Assembly: GCA_949505625.1 (NCBI GenBank)
Contig: CATBQD010000004.1
Location: forward strand, 1-64,000
DNA length: 64,000 nucleotides
Source: an uncultured Bacilli bacterium
Lineage (GTDB): Bacteria > Bacillota_I > Bacilli_A > RF39 > UBA660
Direction of reading: 5' to 3'
Shown here: positions 51,910 through 62,569 of the stretch, one piece after another
Numbering within the stretch: position 1 is the first letter of the stretch
Layout: each line of letters starts with the position of its first letter
Program-made: the position numbers and the translations under genes
The notes under the pieces: model-generated
What the model was told of the DNA's origin: nothing
Seen by the model: only the letters and a program-made list of their open reading frames with translations
Databases searched by the model: none

Positions 51910-53253
51910 ATGGCAGAAAGAATTATGCCTCATAATCTAGATGCTGAGCAATCTGTGTTAGGTTCTATGTTTTTATCTAAGTATGCTTTGCAAAAAGGAG
52001 TAGAATCTTTAAACAAAGAATTGTTTTATTTGGATGCTCATGCGAAGATTTTTACTGTATTAAGTGATTTATTAGAAAAAAATGTTCCAGTTGATTTAAC
52101 AATTGTGACAGATGAATTATCTAAGCGTGGATGGCTAAAGCCAATCGGTGATGTTGAGTACTTGATGGAAGTTATTAATAGTGTTCCAACAGCAGCTAAT
52201 GTCGATGAGTATATTAAAATAGTAAATGAAAAGGCAATTTTAAGAAAGCTCATAGAGGAAGCGACCAATATCATATCAGAAGGATACAATGGTAGTGAAG
52301 AATTAAGTGAAATATTAGATAATGCTGAAAAAAAGATTCTAAGTGTTGTAAAAACAAGAAAAGGATCAGAATTTAGAACTCTCCAAGAAGTATTATTAAA
52401 AACACAAGCAGATTTGGATAAATTGTCGCAAAGGAAGGGAGAAGTTACTGGATTAGCTACAGGATTTTATGATTTAGATAAAGTAACAAGCGGCTTTCAT
52501 CCGAATGAACTTATTATTATAGCAGCGCGTCCAGCAATGGGGAAGACTGCGCTTGCTGTAAATTTGGCAGTTAATATAGCACAAAATAATAATAAAAGTG
52601 TTGCCTTATTTAATATGGAAATGGGTGCAGAACAACTTGCGACTAGAATGATTTCTTCAGCTGGTCAAATCGATGGTTATAAACTTCGAAATGGAAGTTT
52701 TGAACATAATGATTGGAAAAGAATTAATGAAGCGATTAGCCGTTTATCAGAAACTAAAATATTTATAGATGATACTCCAGGAATGACAATTGGAGAAATT
52801 CGAGCAAAATGTAGACGATTAGCAAGTTCCGAAGAAGGATTGGGAATTGTAATTATTGACTATTTACAATTAATTAGTGGTTCGGCCAAATATGCTGGTA
52901 ATCGTCAACAAGAAGTATCAGAAATTTCTCGTTCTTTAAAAACATTAGCAATGGAATTAGAAATTCCTGTAATTGCGTTAGCACAGCTTTCTCGTAGTGT
53001 AGAGGGAAGAGATGACAAGAGACCTTTATTAAGTGATTTAAGGGAATCTGGTTCAATTGAACAAGATGCAGATATTGTAGCGTTTTTATATCGTGATGAT
53101 TATTATACTAAACAGGTTTCTATCGATGAGAATACTAGTAAAAGTGAATTTATTATAGCAAAACATCGTAATGGACCAACAACAACAATTGATTTAATTT
53201 TTAGAAGGAATACCAGTACATTTGTTAACATGACAAATAGAGAAGAAGAGTAG
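51910..53253 (+). CDS. dnaB: Replicative DNA helicase
   Basis: PHNLDAEQSVLGSMFLS, ARPAMGKTALAVNLA, LSDLRESGSIEQDADIV. Confidence 0.98.
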   Translation: MAERIMPHNLDAEQSVLGSMFLSKYALQKGVESLNKELFYLDAHAKIFTVLSDLLEKNVPVDLTIVTDELSKRGWLKPIGDVEYLMEVINSVPTAANVDEYIKIVNEKAILRKLIEEATNIISEGYNGSEELSEILDNAEKKILSVVKTRKGSEFRTLQEVLLKTQADLDKLSQRKGEVTGLATGFYDLDKVTSGFHPNELIIIAARPAMGKTALAVNLAVNIAQNNNKSVALFNMEMGAEQLATRMISSAGQIDGYKLRNGSFEHNDWKRINEAISRLSETKIFIDDTPGMTIGEIRAKCRRLASSEEGLGIVIIDYLQLISGSAKYAGNRQQEVSEISRSLKTLAMELEIPVIALAQLSRSVEGRDDKRPLLSDLRESGSIEQDADIVAFLYRDDYYTKQVSIDENTSKSEFIIAKHRNGPTTTIDLIFRRNTSTFVNMTNREEE

Positions 53254-54753
53254 GTGAAAAACTTGAAAAGATTTGGAATTATAATAACTTGTATTTTGAT
53301 AGGTGGATCGATTTTCTTACTTGGTTTTAATTATAAGAGTTTAAGTGAACCAAATGCTTATTATCAGGTTTATCTTGATGATGAAGTAATAGGTGTCGTA
53401 AAGTCAAAAAAAGCTTTAGAGCGTTATATTGACCAAGAGGGAAGTCAAATAAAAAGAAAATATAATTCAGATATAGTTTATGCTCCAGAAGGATTGGAAA
53501 TAAAGAAAATCACAACATATGATAAAAAGCTAGATTCTGTAAAAAGTATTTATAATAAGATAAAAGAGCAGAGACCATTTAGAATTAAAGGGTATCAAGT
53601 TACGATCAGACAAACTGTTGCATCAGCTGAAAAAGAAGATGAAACAGAGGAAAAGATTAGTAGATATTATGTACTAGATGAGGAGATATTTAATAAAGCC
53701 GCAGAAGAAATTGTAAAAATATTTGTAGGTGAAGAACAATATGAAGCATATAAAAATAAAACTCAAGACCCAATAGAGACTACAGGAAATATTATTACTG
53801 ATGTTTATATAGATGGGGATAAAACAATTAAGGAGGTAAAAATTCCAATAACAGAAAATATTTATACATCTGCGGAAGAATTAACTCATGATTTGGTATT
53901 TGGAAAAGATAGTTCAACAAAGAAATATGTTGTTCAATTGGGTGATACGATTGAAAAAATTGCGTTTAATAATCAAATTAGTGTTGGGGAGTTTTTAATA
54001 TCAAATCCAGAATTTACGAGTGAAAATAGTTTATTATATCCAAATCAAGAAGTTGTAATAGGTATTACCAATCCACAGCTTAGTGTTGTGAAAATAGTTT
54101 ATTCTGTAGAAGATCTTGAAAGCAATTATAGTCAGGAAATTATCAAAGATGAACAAATGATGCTTGGTGAAGAAGTGGTAGAAACAAAAGGCGAAAAAGG
54201 TTTAGATCGTGTTTCTCAAAATATGAAATATGTAAATGGAGAAATTAGTTATATTAAGCCCGAAGGAAAAGAAGTCTTAAAAGTCCCTGTAAATGAGGTT
54301 ATTAGAAGAGGGACTCACTATGTTCCACATATTGGTTCATTAACTTCCTGGCATTGGCCAACAACAAGTGGATGGACAATTACATCTTATTATGCTTGGA
54401 GAATTAATCCAATTAATGGAAAGCGTGAATTACATGATGCAATTGACATTGCTGGAACAGGATATGGATCTCCAATTTATGCCGCAAATAATGGAACAGT
54501 AGAAGTGGCTAGCTATACCAATATTAATGGTAATTATGTGGTTATTAATCATAATAATGGTTACTATACTTATTATGGGCATATGTCAAGATTTGGTCAA
54601 ATTAAAGTAGGACAAACTGTTGCTCGAGGTAGCATTATCGGATATGTTGGAGATACAGGATGGGCTACTGGACCACATGTTCATTTTGGTATTTGGTCTG
54701 GCTTCCCATATCGAAGTGGTAGTAGATCTCAAAATCCACTCAATTTCTATTAA
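53254..54753 (+). CDS. M23-family peptidase with LysM-like domain, membrane anchored
   Basis: LGDTIEKIAFNNQISVGEFLISNP LysM-like; HDAIDIAGTGYGSPIYAANNGTV...GYYTYYGHM...GPHVHFGIW. Confidence 0.9.
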   Translation: MKNLKRFGIIITCILIGGSIFLLGFNYKSLSEPNAYYQVYLDDEVIGVVKSKKALERYIDQEGSQIKRKYNSDIVYAPEGLEIKKITTYDKKLDSVKSIYNKIKEQRPFRIKGYQVTIRQTVASAEKEDETEEKISRYYVLDEEIFNKAAEEIVKIFVGEEQYEAYKNKTQDPIETTGNIITDVYIDGDKTIKEVKIPITENIYTSAEELTHDLVFGKDSSTKKYVVQLGDTIEKIAFNNQISVGEFLISNPEFTSENSLLYPNQEVVIGITNPQLSVVKIVYSVEDLESNYSQEIIKDEQMMLGEEVVETKGEKGLDRVSQNMKYVNGEISYIKPEGKEVLKVPVNEVIRRGTHYVPHIGSLTSWHWPTTSGWTITSYYAWRINPINGKRELHDAIDIAGTGYGSPIYAANNGTVEVASYTNINGNYVVINHNNGYYTYYGHMSRFGQIKVGQTVARGSIIGYVGDTGWATGPHVHFGIWSGFPYRSGSRSQNPLNFY

Positions 54754-55517
54754 TGAAAGTTTGTGTTTTAGCAAGTGGCTCAAAAGGAAATTGTACTTAT
54801 GTTGAAACAGGGCATGTAAAACTTTTAATTGATATAGGTACAACTTCTTTATATGCCGAAAGAAAATTAAAGGAAATAGGAGTGGATCCAAAAGAAATCG
54901 ACGGGATTTTAGTTACTCATACTCATACAGACCATATTAGTGGAATTCGTGTTTTTATAAAAAAATATCATACAAAGTTATATTTAACTTCAAAAATTTA
55001 TGAAGAATTAAATTTATTATTCCCAGTTTTCCAATATGAGATTGTCAAAGAAAATTTGATTTTAAGAGATTTAACTGTAGAAATATTTAAAACGTCACAT
55101 GATGCTCCCGATTCAAATGGATATATATTATCTAGTCATGGAGAATCTGCAGTTTATATAACAGATACTGGATATATTAATATTAAGAATCACAGTAGAC
55201 TTAAGAATAAAAACTTATATATAATTGAGAGTAATCATGATGTAGAAATGCTTATGAATGGAAATTATCCTTATAATGTGAAACAAAGAATATTAGGAGA
55301 TGTTGGTCATTTGTCTAATAAAGATTGCTCTAATTACATTATAAAATTTATGGGAGAAAAAACGAAAAACATTATTCTCATTCACTTAAGCGAGGAAAAT
55401 AATACTCCAGAAAAGGCATTAGAAACTTTGAATGATACATTGATAAAAAAGCAAAAGAAAATAGACCATATTTATGTAGCAAGTCAGACAGAAAGAACGG
55501 AATTGATCGAGGTATGA
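54753..55517 (+). CDS. walJ: MBL-fold metallohydrolase WalJ/YycJ family
   Basis: VLASGSKGNCTYVE, VTHTHTDHISGIRVF. Confidence 0.92.
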   Translation: MKVCVLASGSKGNCTYVETGHVKLLIDIGTTSLYAERKLKEIGVDPKEIDGILVTHTHTDHISGIRVFIKKYHTKLYLTSKIYEELNLLFPVFQYEIVKENLILRDLTVEIFKTSHDAPDSNGYILSSHGESAVYITDTGYINIKNHSRLKNKNLYIIESNHDVEMLMNGNYPYNVKQRILGDVGHLSNKDCSNYIIKFMGEKTKNIILIHLSEENNTPEKALETLNDTLIKKQKKIDHIYVASQTERTELIEV

Positions 55518-55969
55518 TTAAAATATTATGTGTAGGGAAAATAAAAGAACAATATTGGAAAGATGCGCTAATGGAATATCAAAAACGTTTATCAAAATAT
55601 GTTAAACTTTCCATTATTGAGGTAAATGATTGTGATGATAATCATATTCCTACAACATTGGCGAGAGAAAGTGAATTGTTGATGCGGCACATAGAAGTAA
55701 AAGATTATGTGGTAGCATTGGCAATTGAAGGAAATATGCTTTCTTCTTTAGAATTCAGCGAAAAAATAGATGCTACATTTTTATCTTATTCTAATTTAGT
55801 TTTTGTGATTGGTGGATCTTATGGCTTGCACCAAGATATCAAAAACAGAGCAAATTATCTACTATCATTTTCAAGGTTGACTTTTCCACATCAATTGTTT
55901 AGAGTTGTGCTACTAGAACAATTATATAGAGCATATAAAATAAAAAATAATGAAAGTTATCATAAATAA
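55514..55969 (+). CDS. rlmH: 23S rRNA pseudouridine1915 N3-methyltransferase RlmH
   Basis: MIKILCVGKIKEQYWKDALMEYQKRLSKY, FVIGGSYGLHQDI, FPHQLFRVVLLEQLYRA. Confidence 0.97.
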   Translation: MIKILCVGKIKEQYWKDALMEYQKRLSKYVKLSIIEVNDCDDNHIPTTLARESELLMRHIEVKDYVVALAIEGNMLSSLEFSEKIDATFLSYSNLVFVIGGSYGLHQDIKNRANYLLSFSRLTFPHQLFRVVLLEQLYRAYKIKNNESYHK

Positions 55970-55984
55970 TGAATAAAATAAAAG

Positions 55985-56021
55985 AAAATCGTCCACAAAG
56001 AAATAGAGGGGACGATTTTTT
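55985..56021 (+). terminator. Terminator-like hairpin abutting the spoIIR start codon
   Basis: AAAATCGTCC...GGACGATTTT (10/10 bp) plus T-tract; next base begins TATG. Confidence 0.75.
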
Positions 56022-56543
56022 ATGAAAAATACAATAGCTTTGATTATAGTAATTTTATTTTTTTATATTATTGTAGGGCATGTAAGTGCAGAAAAGTTGA
56101 TTCCAGATGATGCAATTAGACTAAGAGTATTAGCGAATAGTAATAGTGAATATGATCAGAAAATAAAAGGAAAAGTAAGGGATTTAGTGCAAAGAGAAAT
56201 GTATGTTCTTTTAAAAGATACAAAGGGAAGCAAAGAGGCCAGAGAAAAAATATTATTAGAACTTCCCAATATAGAAAAGGAAGTGAAACAATTACTGACA
56301 ATAGAAAAATATCCTCTTAATTATCAAATTCATTTTGGACAAAACTATTTTCCTGAAAAGCAATATAAAGGAGTTACTTATGATGCGGGGATGTATGAAT
56401 CTTTATTAATTACTTTAGGCAGCGGAGAAGGAGATAATTGGTGGTGTGTATTGTTTCCACCACTTTGTTTAATAGAAGCAGAAGAAAGTACAGAAGTAGA
56501 ATATAAGTCTTTTGTGGCGGAAATGATAGAAAAGTTTATGTAA
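56022..56543 (+). CDS. spoIIR: Stage II sporulation protein R
   Basis: DDAIRLRVLANSNSEYDQKIKGKVRD, GEGDNWWCVLFPPLCLIEA. Confidence 0.95.
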   Translation: MKNTIALIIVILFFYIIVGHVSAEKLIPDDAIRLRVLANSNSEYDQKIKGKVRDLVQREMYVLLKDTKGSKEAREKILLELPNIEKEVKQLLTIEKYPLNYQIHFGQNYFPEKQYKGVTYDAGMYESLLITLGSGEGDNWWCVLFPPLCLIEAEESTEVEYKSFVAEMIEKFM

Positions 56544-56549
56544 ATATAA

Positions 56550-56584
56550 AAAAATGAAACTATTTATTGAAGTTTCATTTTTTT
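56550..56584. terminator. Bidirectional terminator
   Basis: AAAAATGAAAC...GTTTCATTTTTTT. Confidence 0.75.
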
Positions 56585-57798
56585 ATAATGTGATAAATTT
56601 TTTTTAGAAAAGGGAGAAAGAATTCAATTGGATAATAAAGATATTTTTTTATAGGTAAATCATACTCACCAGCGAATTCCATCACGATAGGATTGAATTT
56701 TGACTTAAAAGTAGATAGATGGTCATTTAAGTTTCCATCGACTCCTCCTAAATTACAATAAGAACAATTTTGCTCTATAGAGTATTTACAAATATCAAAT
56801 ACTAGTCCTAATGAAACCTGAAGTTTGCTAGCTAATAAATGATTACCAGCATATAAATATTCTGAGATTCTAGTACCAGATTGATTGCATGGCATAATTA
56901 CTAATGCAGTAGATAATGTAATGATATCTTTTCCGGCTGCAATTAAGTTTCTTATTTGTTCAATATCTTCTTTTTTGGCATCATTGTTTTCTAGAAACTC
57001 CAAATAAGTTTGTAATTTAATTTTACCAAAAAATAAAACAGCTTTTTCTTTAAATTTATCCATAATTTCTTCAAAATATTCTTTATTTCTAAGATGAATA
57101 TCCTGTCTTTTTTCGGTTTCTTTAATGATATTCATAAAATCGTTTAGATATTTTTTGTCAGTAGTATGTTCAAAAAATACTCCACGTTTGGCATGGTAAT
57201 TTCCAATTTGATCTCGAATTTTTCTTTTGAATGATTTTATGAATTCTTCTTCATTAATGTGTTTAAATTCTTTATCAATGAAAGGAACCATCATATGAAA
57301 TCTTGGCTGAAAGGTTTTGGATAACTCTTTAGGATAACCTTTATGTTTATAATGAAAAGCCAATAAAGTTTTGTGGTATTGTTTATTATTTTTGGAAAGA
57401 ATAATAGGAATGTCAATTTTTTCATTTTTTTTAATTTCAGAAACACTTGTTTCGTGAAAACAGAAATTCGGATCCATTTTAATCATATAGCAATGATTTT
57501 CCTTAGCTACTTTTTTTATTCCATTTGTAAATTCGCCAACTATTTTTTCGTTTGATAAGTCGCCTACAAAACCTCTAGGTAAGTATCCAATGTAAATTCC
57601 TTTTATAATTTTCTTTATTAATAATAATCCAACTGCAACTAGTTGTTTATTATGATATAATCCTAAGCGAAATGATTTCCAATCTTTTTTTATAAAAGCC
57701 CAATTAGGATCTTGCATGAAGGATACGATTTCAGAATTTGATATAAATGATTGATATTCTTTTATTTCAATATTTTCTTTAAATGTGTATTGGTCCAT
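56575..57798 (-). CDS. FemA/FemB-family peptidoglycan bridge aminoacyltransferase
   Basis: FAB-like organisation: GIYIGYLPRGFVGD, IRDQIGNYHAKRGV, CSYCNLGGVDGN. Confidence 0.82.
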   Translation of the reverse strand: MDQYTFKENIEIKEYQSFISNSEIVSFMQDPNWAFIKKDWKSFRLGLYHNKQLVAVGLLLIKKIIKGIYIGYLPRGFVGDLSNEKIVGEFTNGIKKVAKENHCYMIKMDPNFCFHETSVSEIKKNEKIDIPIILSKNNKQYHKTLLAFHYKHKGYPKELSKTFQPRFHMMVPFIDKEFKHINEEEFIKSFKRKIRDQIGNYHAKRGVFFEHTTDKKYLNDFMNIIKETEKRQDIHLRNKEYFEEIMDKFKEKAVLFFGKIKLQTYLEFLENNDAKKEDIEQIRNLIAAGKDIITLSTALVIMPCNQSGTRISEYLYAGNHLLASKLQVSLGLVFDICKYSIEQNCSYCNLGGVDGNLNDHLSTFKSKFNPIVMEFAGEYDLPIKKYLYYPIEFFLPFLKKIYHIIKK

Positions 57799-59030
57799 TA
57801 ATGATTACCCTTTCTAATATTTTTGATTGAGGATAAAAGCTTATGTAATTGATAGTGTTTTGTAATTGGAAGTTCAAAGCCGCCGATTAATTCAACAACT
57901 TTTCCATTGAAGCCCCTTTTAAAATCATAAACTCCATAATCTTTATGGGATTTATTTGTAAATTCAGTAATGCCATAAAAATTGTATCTTTTATAGTTAT
58001 TTTTTATAGAATAATTTATCATTTCATATTGAATTTTATACTGTGCATTAAATTCCATATATTTTTTGTAATTTCCACTACATAAATATACGACTTCATC
58101 TCCATATAAGATAAACATTCCACCTGATAAAATTAAGTTGTTACCAACTTCATTTTTTATTTTTTCAGCGTTATTTAATTTTTTAATTGTACTATCAATA
58201 ATAATTTGTAATTCTTTTCTTTTTCCATCATTAGCTTTAGCGTCGCTTAATTTATTCAATTTTGCTTCTGTACTATTGACTTCATTTTTTAGACTATCTA
58301 TATATTCTAAAATATCAATTTCTGCAATTAAAAATTTTATTTGATGAAGTGGATGAAACAATTGATACATAGTTTGATAATACGCTAAAGATTTATCTTC
58401 GAAATGTTTGCGTTCGCTTGTTTCTTCTGTGATTTTTTTAAATAAATGTAATTCTTCATATGTTAATTCTCGAACTTTGATATTGGATTTTAAAACTTTA
58501 TTTAGTATATTTCTAGTGCTTTGTCTGAAATCTTTTTTTAATTCCTCGTAAGTTTTTCCATTAATATCTAGAACAAACATCCATTTAGCTTGTTCAGAAG
58601 AAGTTTGTTTAAATCCAATTTTCTGTAAAAAAGAAACTGTATTTTTATGATGAAATCCATTTGGAACAGCTTTTCCATCAAGATCTCTTTCCATTAGTTC
58701 ATAATAAGGGTCCATCTTAAATATATAACCTTGTTTCAGTTTTATAAATTTTTTTAGTTCTGTAAAAAAACAATTTAATAAGGTTTCATCCTCATAGTCA
58801 ATTAAAACTCCTCTAGGAGCATAAAATATTTTTTTACCAAGAAAGTTTCCACCAGATAACATCATAGTAGCAGCAACAATTTTTTCATCTTCTTTTAATC
58901 CAACATAATAACATTTCCATCCAAATTGAACTCTCAATTTAGCGATTTCTGGAGTTTGCAAAAATGTTTTTAATGGATGGCAATTTAAGAAATCTCTAAA
59001 TTCTTGTTCTGTTAGTTCATATAGTTTCAT
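57798..59030 (-). CDS. FemA/FemB-family aminoacyltransferase (tandem paralogue)
   Basis: FLQTPEIAKLRVQFGWKCYYVGLKE, KKIFYAPRGVLIDYED, FRQSTRNILNKVLKSNIKV, FYGITEF. Confidence 0.88.
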   Translation of the reverse strand: MKLYELTEQEFRDFLNCHPLKTFLQTPEIAKLRVQFGWKCYYVGLKEDEKIVAATMMLSGGNFLGKKIFYAPRGVLIDYEDETLLNCFFTELKKFIKLKQGYIFKMDPYYELMERDLDGKAVPNGFHHKNTVSFLQKIGFKQTSSEQAKWMFVLDINGKTYEELKKDFRQSTRNILNKVLKSNIKVRELTYEELHLFKKITEETSERKHFEDKSLAYYQTMYQLFHPLHQIKFLIAEIDILEYIDSLKNEVNSTEAKLNKLSDAKANDGKRKELQIIIDSTIKKLNNAEKIKNEVGNNLILSGGMFILYGDEVVYLCSGNYKKYMEFNAQYKIQYEMINYSIKNNYKRYNFYGITEFTNKSHKDYGVYDFKRGFNGKVVELIGGFELPITKHYQLHKLLSSIKNIRKGNH

Positions 59031-59143
59031 AATCTCACGTTCTTTCTATTATTAGTATAAACAGAAATGTATAGATAGTCAATTGATAAACATATAGTTT
59101 TTTTGACAAAATACTGTTATAATAAAGTCATGGGGGAGATAAT

Positions 59144-59911
59144 TTGGAAACAAAACAAAGAGAAATTATGGATCAAAGTAGACATTTATGGATTTATGGA
59201 AGAAATGGTGATCAAAGAAAAAAGATATTGTCTGAGCTAGAATCATTATATCCTATAAAATTAGATCAAAATACTCCAATAGCAATTTATATGAACTCTT
59301 TTATATTACCTTCTGTTACAGACAAAAGAGAAAATTGTGACAAGACATTAGTTAATATTGCTGCTAGGAATCATTTGGATTTTGCCATAGCAGAAAACAT
59401 AATAAGAAAAATAGAAAAAGATAACATTGTTCTTTCAGAAGAGTTTCTTTCACATGTCAATAGATTATTTTTAAATAAAAAACATTCTAGGATTGAGTCA
59501 ATTGATGAATTGCTACAAGTGCTAAAAACTAGTAGGCAGTTTTTTGAACAATATTATATTTCAGAGTTGACAGGGATAACAGAAAAAGGAAATATAGAAG
59601 ATTTAAAAATAGCTTTTTTAATGATAGATGGATTTATTCGTTACTTAAAAAAAGCAATTAATAATCAGTCTTATTTTGGAATTATATTAGATCATCAAGC
59701 ACCATTTCCAATTGAAACTACGATAGCTATTAATGGCTTTGTTTCAAGAAGGTGTAACGATGATATTTCTATTAAAGTTGCATTATATCCAGACGAGTGG
59801 GAATCTTATTATGATGCTAATGGTTTACCAATAGAGGCTATTCATGATTATGGAACTGTAGAGTTAGATGATTCTTTAAAACAATATGTCATAAAAAAGA
59901 GTAATTATTAG
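59144..59911 (+). CDS. Hypothetical protein (255 aa, TTG start)
   Basis: Intact ORF in a co-directional gene run. Confidence 0.6.
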   Translation: METKQREIMDQSRHLWIYGRNGDQRKKILSELESLYPIKLDQNTPIAIYMNSFILPSVTDKRENCDKTLVNIAARNHLDFAIAENIIRKIEKDNIVLSEEFLSHVNRLFLNKKHSRIESIDELLQVLKTSRQFFEQYYISELTGITEKGNIEDLKIAFLMIDGFIRYLKKAINNQSYFGIILDHQAPFPIETTIAINGFVSRRCNDDISIKVALYPDEWESYYDANGLPIEAIHDYGTVELDDSLKQYVIKKSNY

Positions 59912-59940
59912 AAGAGAACAAAGGAGAAAGAGATGATAGA

Positions 59941-60576
59941 GTGAAAGTTATTTATATACCAGGAATGTCAATTACAAAAGAAGAATTAAAAAAAATAAGA
60001 ATGGTATTCAGTGAAGGTGGTATTCAGATAGAGCCACTTATCAGTGACTATTTATCAATTGCTAAAATGAGCAAACACAATATAGAAAGAACAATTATGG
60101 ATCGAATAGATTCTATTTCAGAAGAAGATGATACTCATTTATTGTGTCATTCAATGGGGTGCAATTTTGGAGTGCTTGCATCTAATCATCCAATGGTTCA
60201 AAGTATTACTTTGATATCTCCAGAATTTAGGCGTGCAACAAAAAAAGAGAGAGAGGAGATTATTGCCATCTCTGCTACAAAATATCAAAATGAAGTATTA
60301 GAAAAAGTAACCAAAGGAACAATTAGTGAACAATTATTATTAGTAGGCCTTTTCTTACGTTCCAGAAAATGGGCGTTAAAAGAGCTTGTTAAGGTTGAGG
60401 TTCCAATGATGGTTGTTTATTCAGAGGGAGACCCGTTTGTATCTAGAAAAGGAATTGATGAAATAGGGGATGAAATTACCCGTAAAATAGTGATGGAAAC
60501 ATCTAATCATAATCCTTTATTAAGTGAAGTTGGTCCTACACTTGTAAAAAGATATCGTCATTATATAGGAGGTTAA
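59941..60576 (+). CDS. Alpha/beta-hydrolase-like protein
   Basis: HLLCHSMGCNFGVLA nucleophile-elbow-like motif, late His in SNHNPLLSE. Confidence 0.65.
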   Translation: MKVIYIPGMSITKEELKKIRMVFSEGGIQIEPLISDYLSIAKMSKHNIERTIMDRIDSISEEDDTHLLCHSMGCNFGVLASNHPMVQSITLISPEFRRATKKEREEIIAISATKYQNEVLEKVTKGTISEQLLLVGLFLRSRKWALKELVKVEVPMMVVYSEGDPFVSRKGIDEIGDEITRKIVMETSNHNPLLSEVGPTLVKRYRHYIGG

Positions 60577-60577
60577 T

Positions 60578-61024
60578 ATGAAAATAGGAATTGCAACAGA
60601 TCATCATGGAATAGAAATAAAAGAAGAATTAATAAATTATTTGAAAGAAAAAGATGATGAAGCCATTGATTATGGAACAAAAGGAACCGAAATGGTAGAT
60701 TATCCAGAGTTTGCCTTCAAAGTAGGAGAAGCGGTGGCACATAATGAAATTGATTATGGAATTTTACTTTGTGGAACTGGAATTGGAATGAGTATTGCTT
60801 GTAATAAAGTAAAAGGAGTACGATGTGCTAAAGTCAGTTCAGAGGAAGAAGCAAGGCTATCAAGAGAACATAATAATGCTAATGTAATAGCTCTCAGTTC
60901 TAAAATGCCTATTCATGAAATAACAGAAATTATAAGTATATTTTTGAATACAGAATTTTTAGGAGAAAGACATCTTAGAAGGATCAATAAAATAAGTGCT
61001 TATGAGGTGGAGCATGACAACTAA
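60578..61024 (+). CDS. rpiB: Ribose-5-phosphate isomerase B family
   Basis: MKIGIATDHHGIEIKEEL, DYGILLCGTGIGMSIACNKVKGVRCA. Confidence 0.93.
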   Translation: MKIGIATDHHGIEIKEELINYLKEKDDEAIDYGTKGTEMVDYPEFAFKVGEAVAHNEIDYGILLCGTGIGMSIACNKVKGVRCAKVSSEEEARLSREHNNANVIALSSKMPIHEITEIISIFLNTEFLGERHLRRINKISAYEVEHDN

Positions 61025-61211
61025 AACAATTTTGTATATTGTAATTGTACCATTATCTATTTGGGCATTTGATAGTTTGAACATAAATGGACTATTTAAA
61101 AAAAATAAGTATTATCAAGCAAGATTGTTATATTTTATGCTTAGTATGGGGTTATCTTACTTAGTAGTTAATTTTTTATATGATTTTGTGGCATATTCAA
61201 AATTTATTTAG
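61014..61211 (+). CDS. Small membrane protein (DUF1146-like)
   Basis: Two hydrophobic segments; overlaps rpiB end. Confidence 0.5.
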   Translation: MTTKTILYIVIVPLSIWAFDSLNINGLFKKNKYYQARLLYFMLSMGLSYLVVNFLYDFVAYSKFI

Positions 61212-61221
61212 GCGGGATATT

Positions 61222-62484
61222 ATGGATAAAAGAATAGAGACAATTATAGATAGATTGCAAAGGAATGGTTCTATCTTTGATAGTAAAGATTTAAAAACAA
61301 TAAGAGAAGAATTAGAACGAGAATTAAAAAAAGATTTGGGAATCAAAGAAAGTCTAAAAAAACTTACAGCAGAATTAGAAGAGTATAGTTCACATTTTAT
61401 TTATACTGCCAATCAAGTAATTAGTGGTTTATCTAGTTGTATTTATTTGCCGAATTTAAATGGCAGTTATTCTATTACCATATTTGGAGGTACAACAGAT
61501 TATAATAAAGCGACGAAAATTAATGAGAAGACAGTTTTTGATTTAGCGTCTATTACCAAACTTTATACCTATATTTTGACTTTGTTTTTAATGGAAAAAA
61601 GATATTTTAAAAAAGAAGATAAAATAAAAGATTTAGATTCTAGATTTGAAGGCCTTGGAGATTATACAGTAGAAGACATTTTAAAAATGTCAGGAAAAAT
61701 CTTAACAAATGAAAAGATAACAGCGAGTGAAGATAAAGAAGAGGCCTTAAAAATATTAGAAACAATTTATGTTGCTGATTCTGATTTTTCTTATAACAAT
61801 TATACCGATTTAGGTTTTATTGTATTATCAAAAGTAATTGAGAAAATTGTAAGTAAACAAAGTGGAAAAGTACTTTCATTTGATGAAATTATGAATGAAT
61901 ATTTGTTAGTACCATGGGGACTGGAAGAAACGATGTTTCATCCAGATAAAGCTAAATATAATATTGCAGGAAATGGAAATAACGAAGGGTTTGTACATGA
62001 TCCAAAAGCTCGTTTATTAGGAGGAGCAGTGGGATCAGCTGGTTTATTTGCAAGTTCTGAAGCAATCAGAAAGTTAGCCGACAATTTATTTAAAGTAGAA
62101 AATGTAAATTATACGAAATTAGCTGGAACTATTATATATCCAAATGCTAAACAGAACCAAAAAGGGTACGCAGGAATTTATCAAAAACATCCGCAAGGAT
62201 TAGACAAAACGTTTGTACCTAGTGAATATGCAACAGGAAGCTTCGCTCATCAAGGATTTACAGGTTCCGTTGCAGTATTTGATCCAACGAATAGAATTCA
62301 TAATCATATACTAGTAAATTCAATTAAGAATGGGGAGCCAAAAAAGCCAGATGGATTTATTGGTGCATTAACCATATATCAAACAATGCTAACAAAAATA
62401 ACACTAAAAGCATATTTGTTAAATCGTTATTATGAAATGATTCAGAAAAATGAAAGTGTGGAAATCAAAAGGAGCATAAAATAG
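61222..62484 (+). CDS. Serine hydrolase (beta-lactamase/class C PBP-like)
   Basis: TVFDLASITKLYTYI (SxxK), YNNYTDLGFIVL (YxN-like), GFTGSVAVFDP. Confidence 0.85.
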   Translation: MDKRIETIIDRLQRNGSIFDSKDLKTIREELERELKKDLGIKESLKKLTAELEEYSSHFIYTANQVISGLSSCIYLPNLNGSYSITIFGGTTDYNKATKINEKTVFDLASITKLYTYILTLFLMEKRYFKKEDKIKDLDSRFEGLGDYTVEDILKMSGKILTNEKITASEDKEEALKILETIYVADSDFSYNNYTDLGFIVLSKVIEKIVSKQSGKVLSFDEIMNEYLLVPWGLEETMFHPDKAKYNIAGNGNNEGFVHDPKARLLGGAVGSAGLFASSEAIRKLADNLFKVENVNYTKLAGTIIYPNAKQNQKGYAGIYQKHPQGLDKTFVPSEYATGSFAHQGFTGSVAVFDPTNRIHNHILVNSIKNGEPKKPDGFIGALTIYQTMLTKITLKAYLLNRYYEMIQKNESVEIKRSIK

Positions 62485-62569
62485 CTCTCTTTTTTCGACA
62501 GAAGATTTAAAAAATTTGTATATACTAAAAGAAATGGACCGATAATAAAATAAGTACAAAGGTGATACG

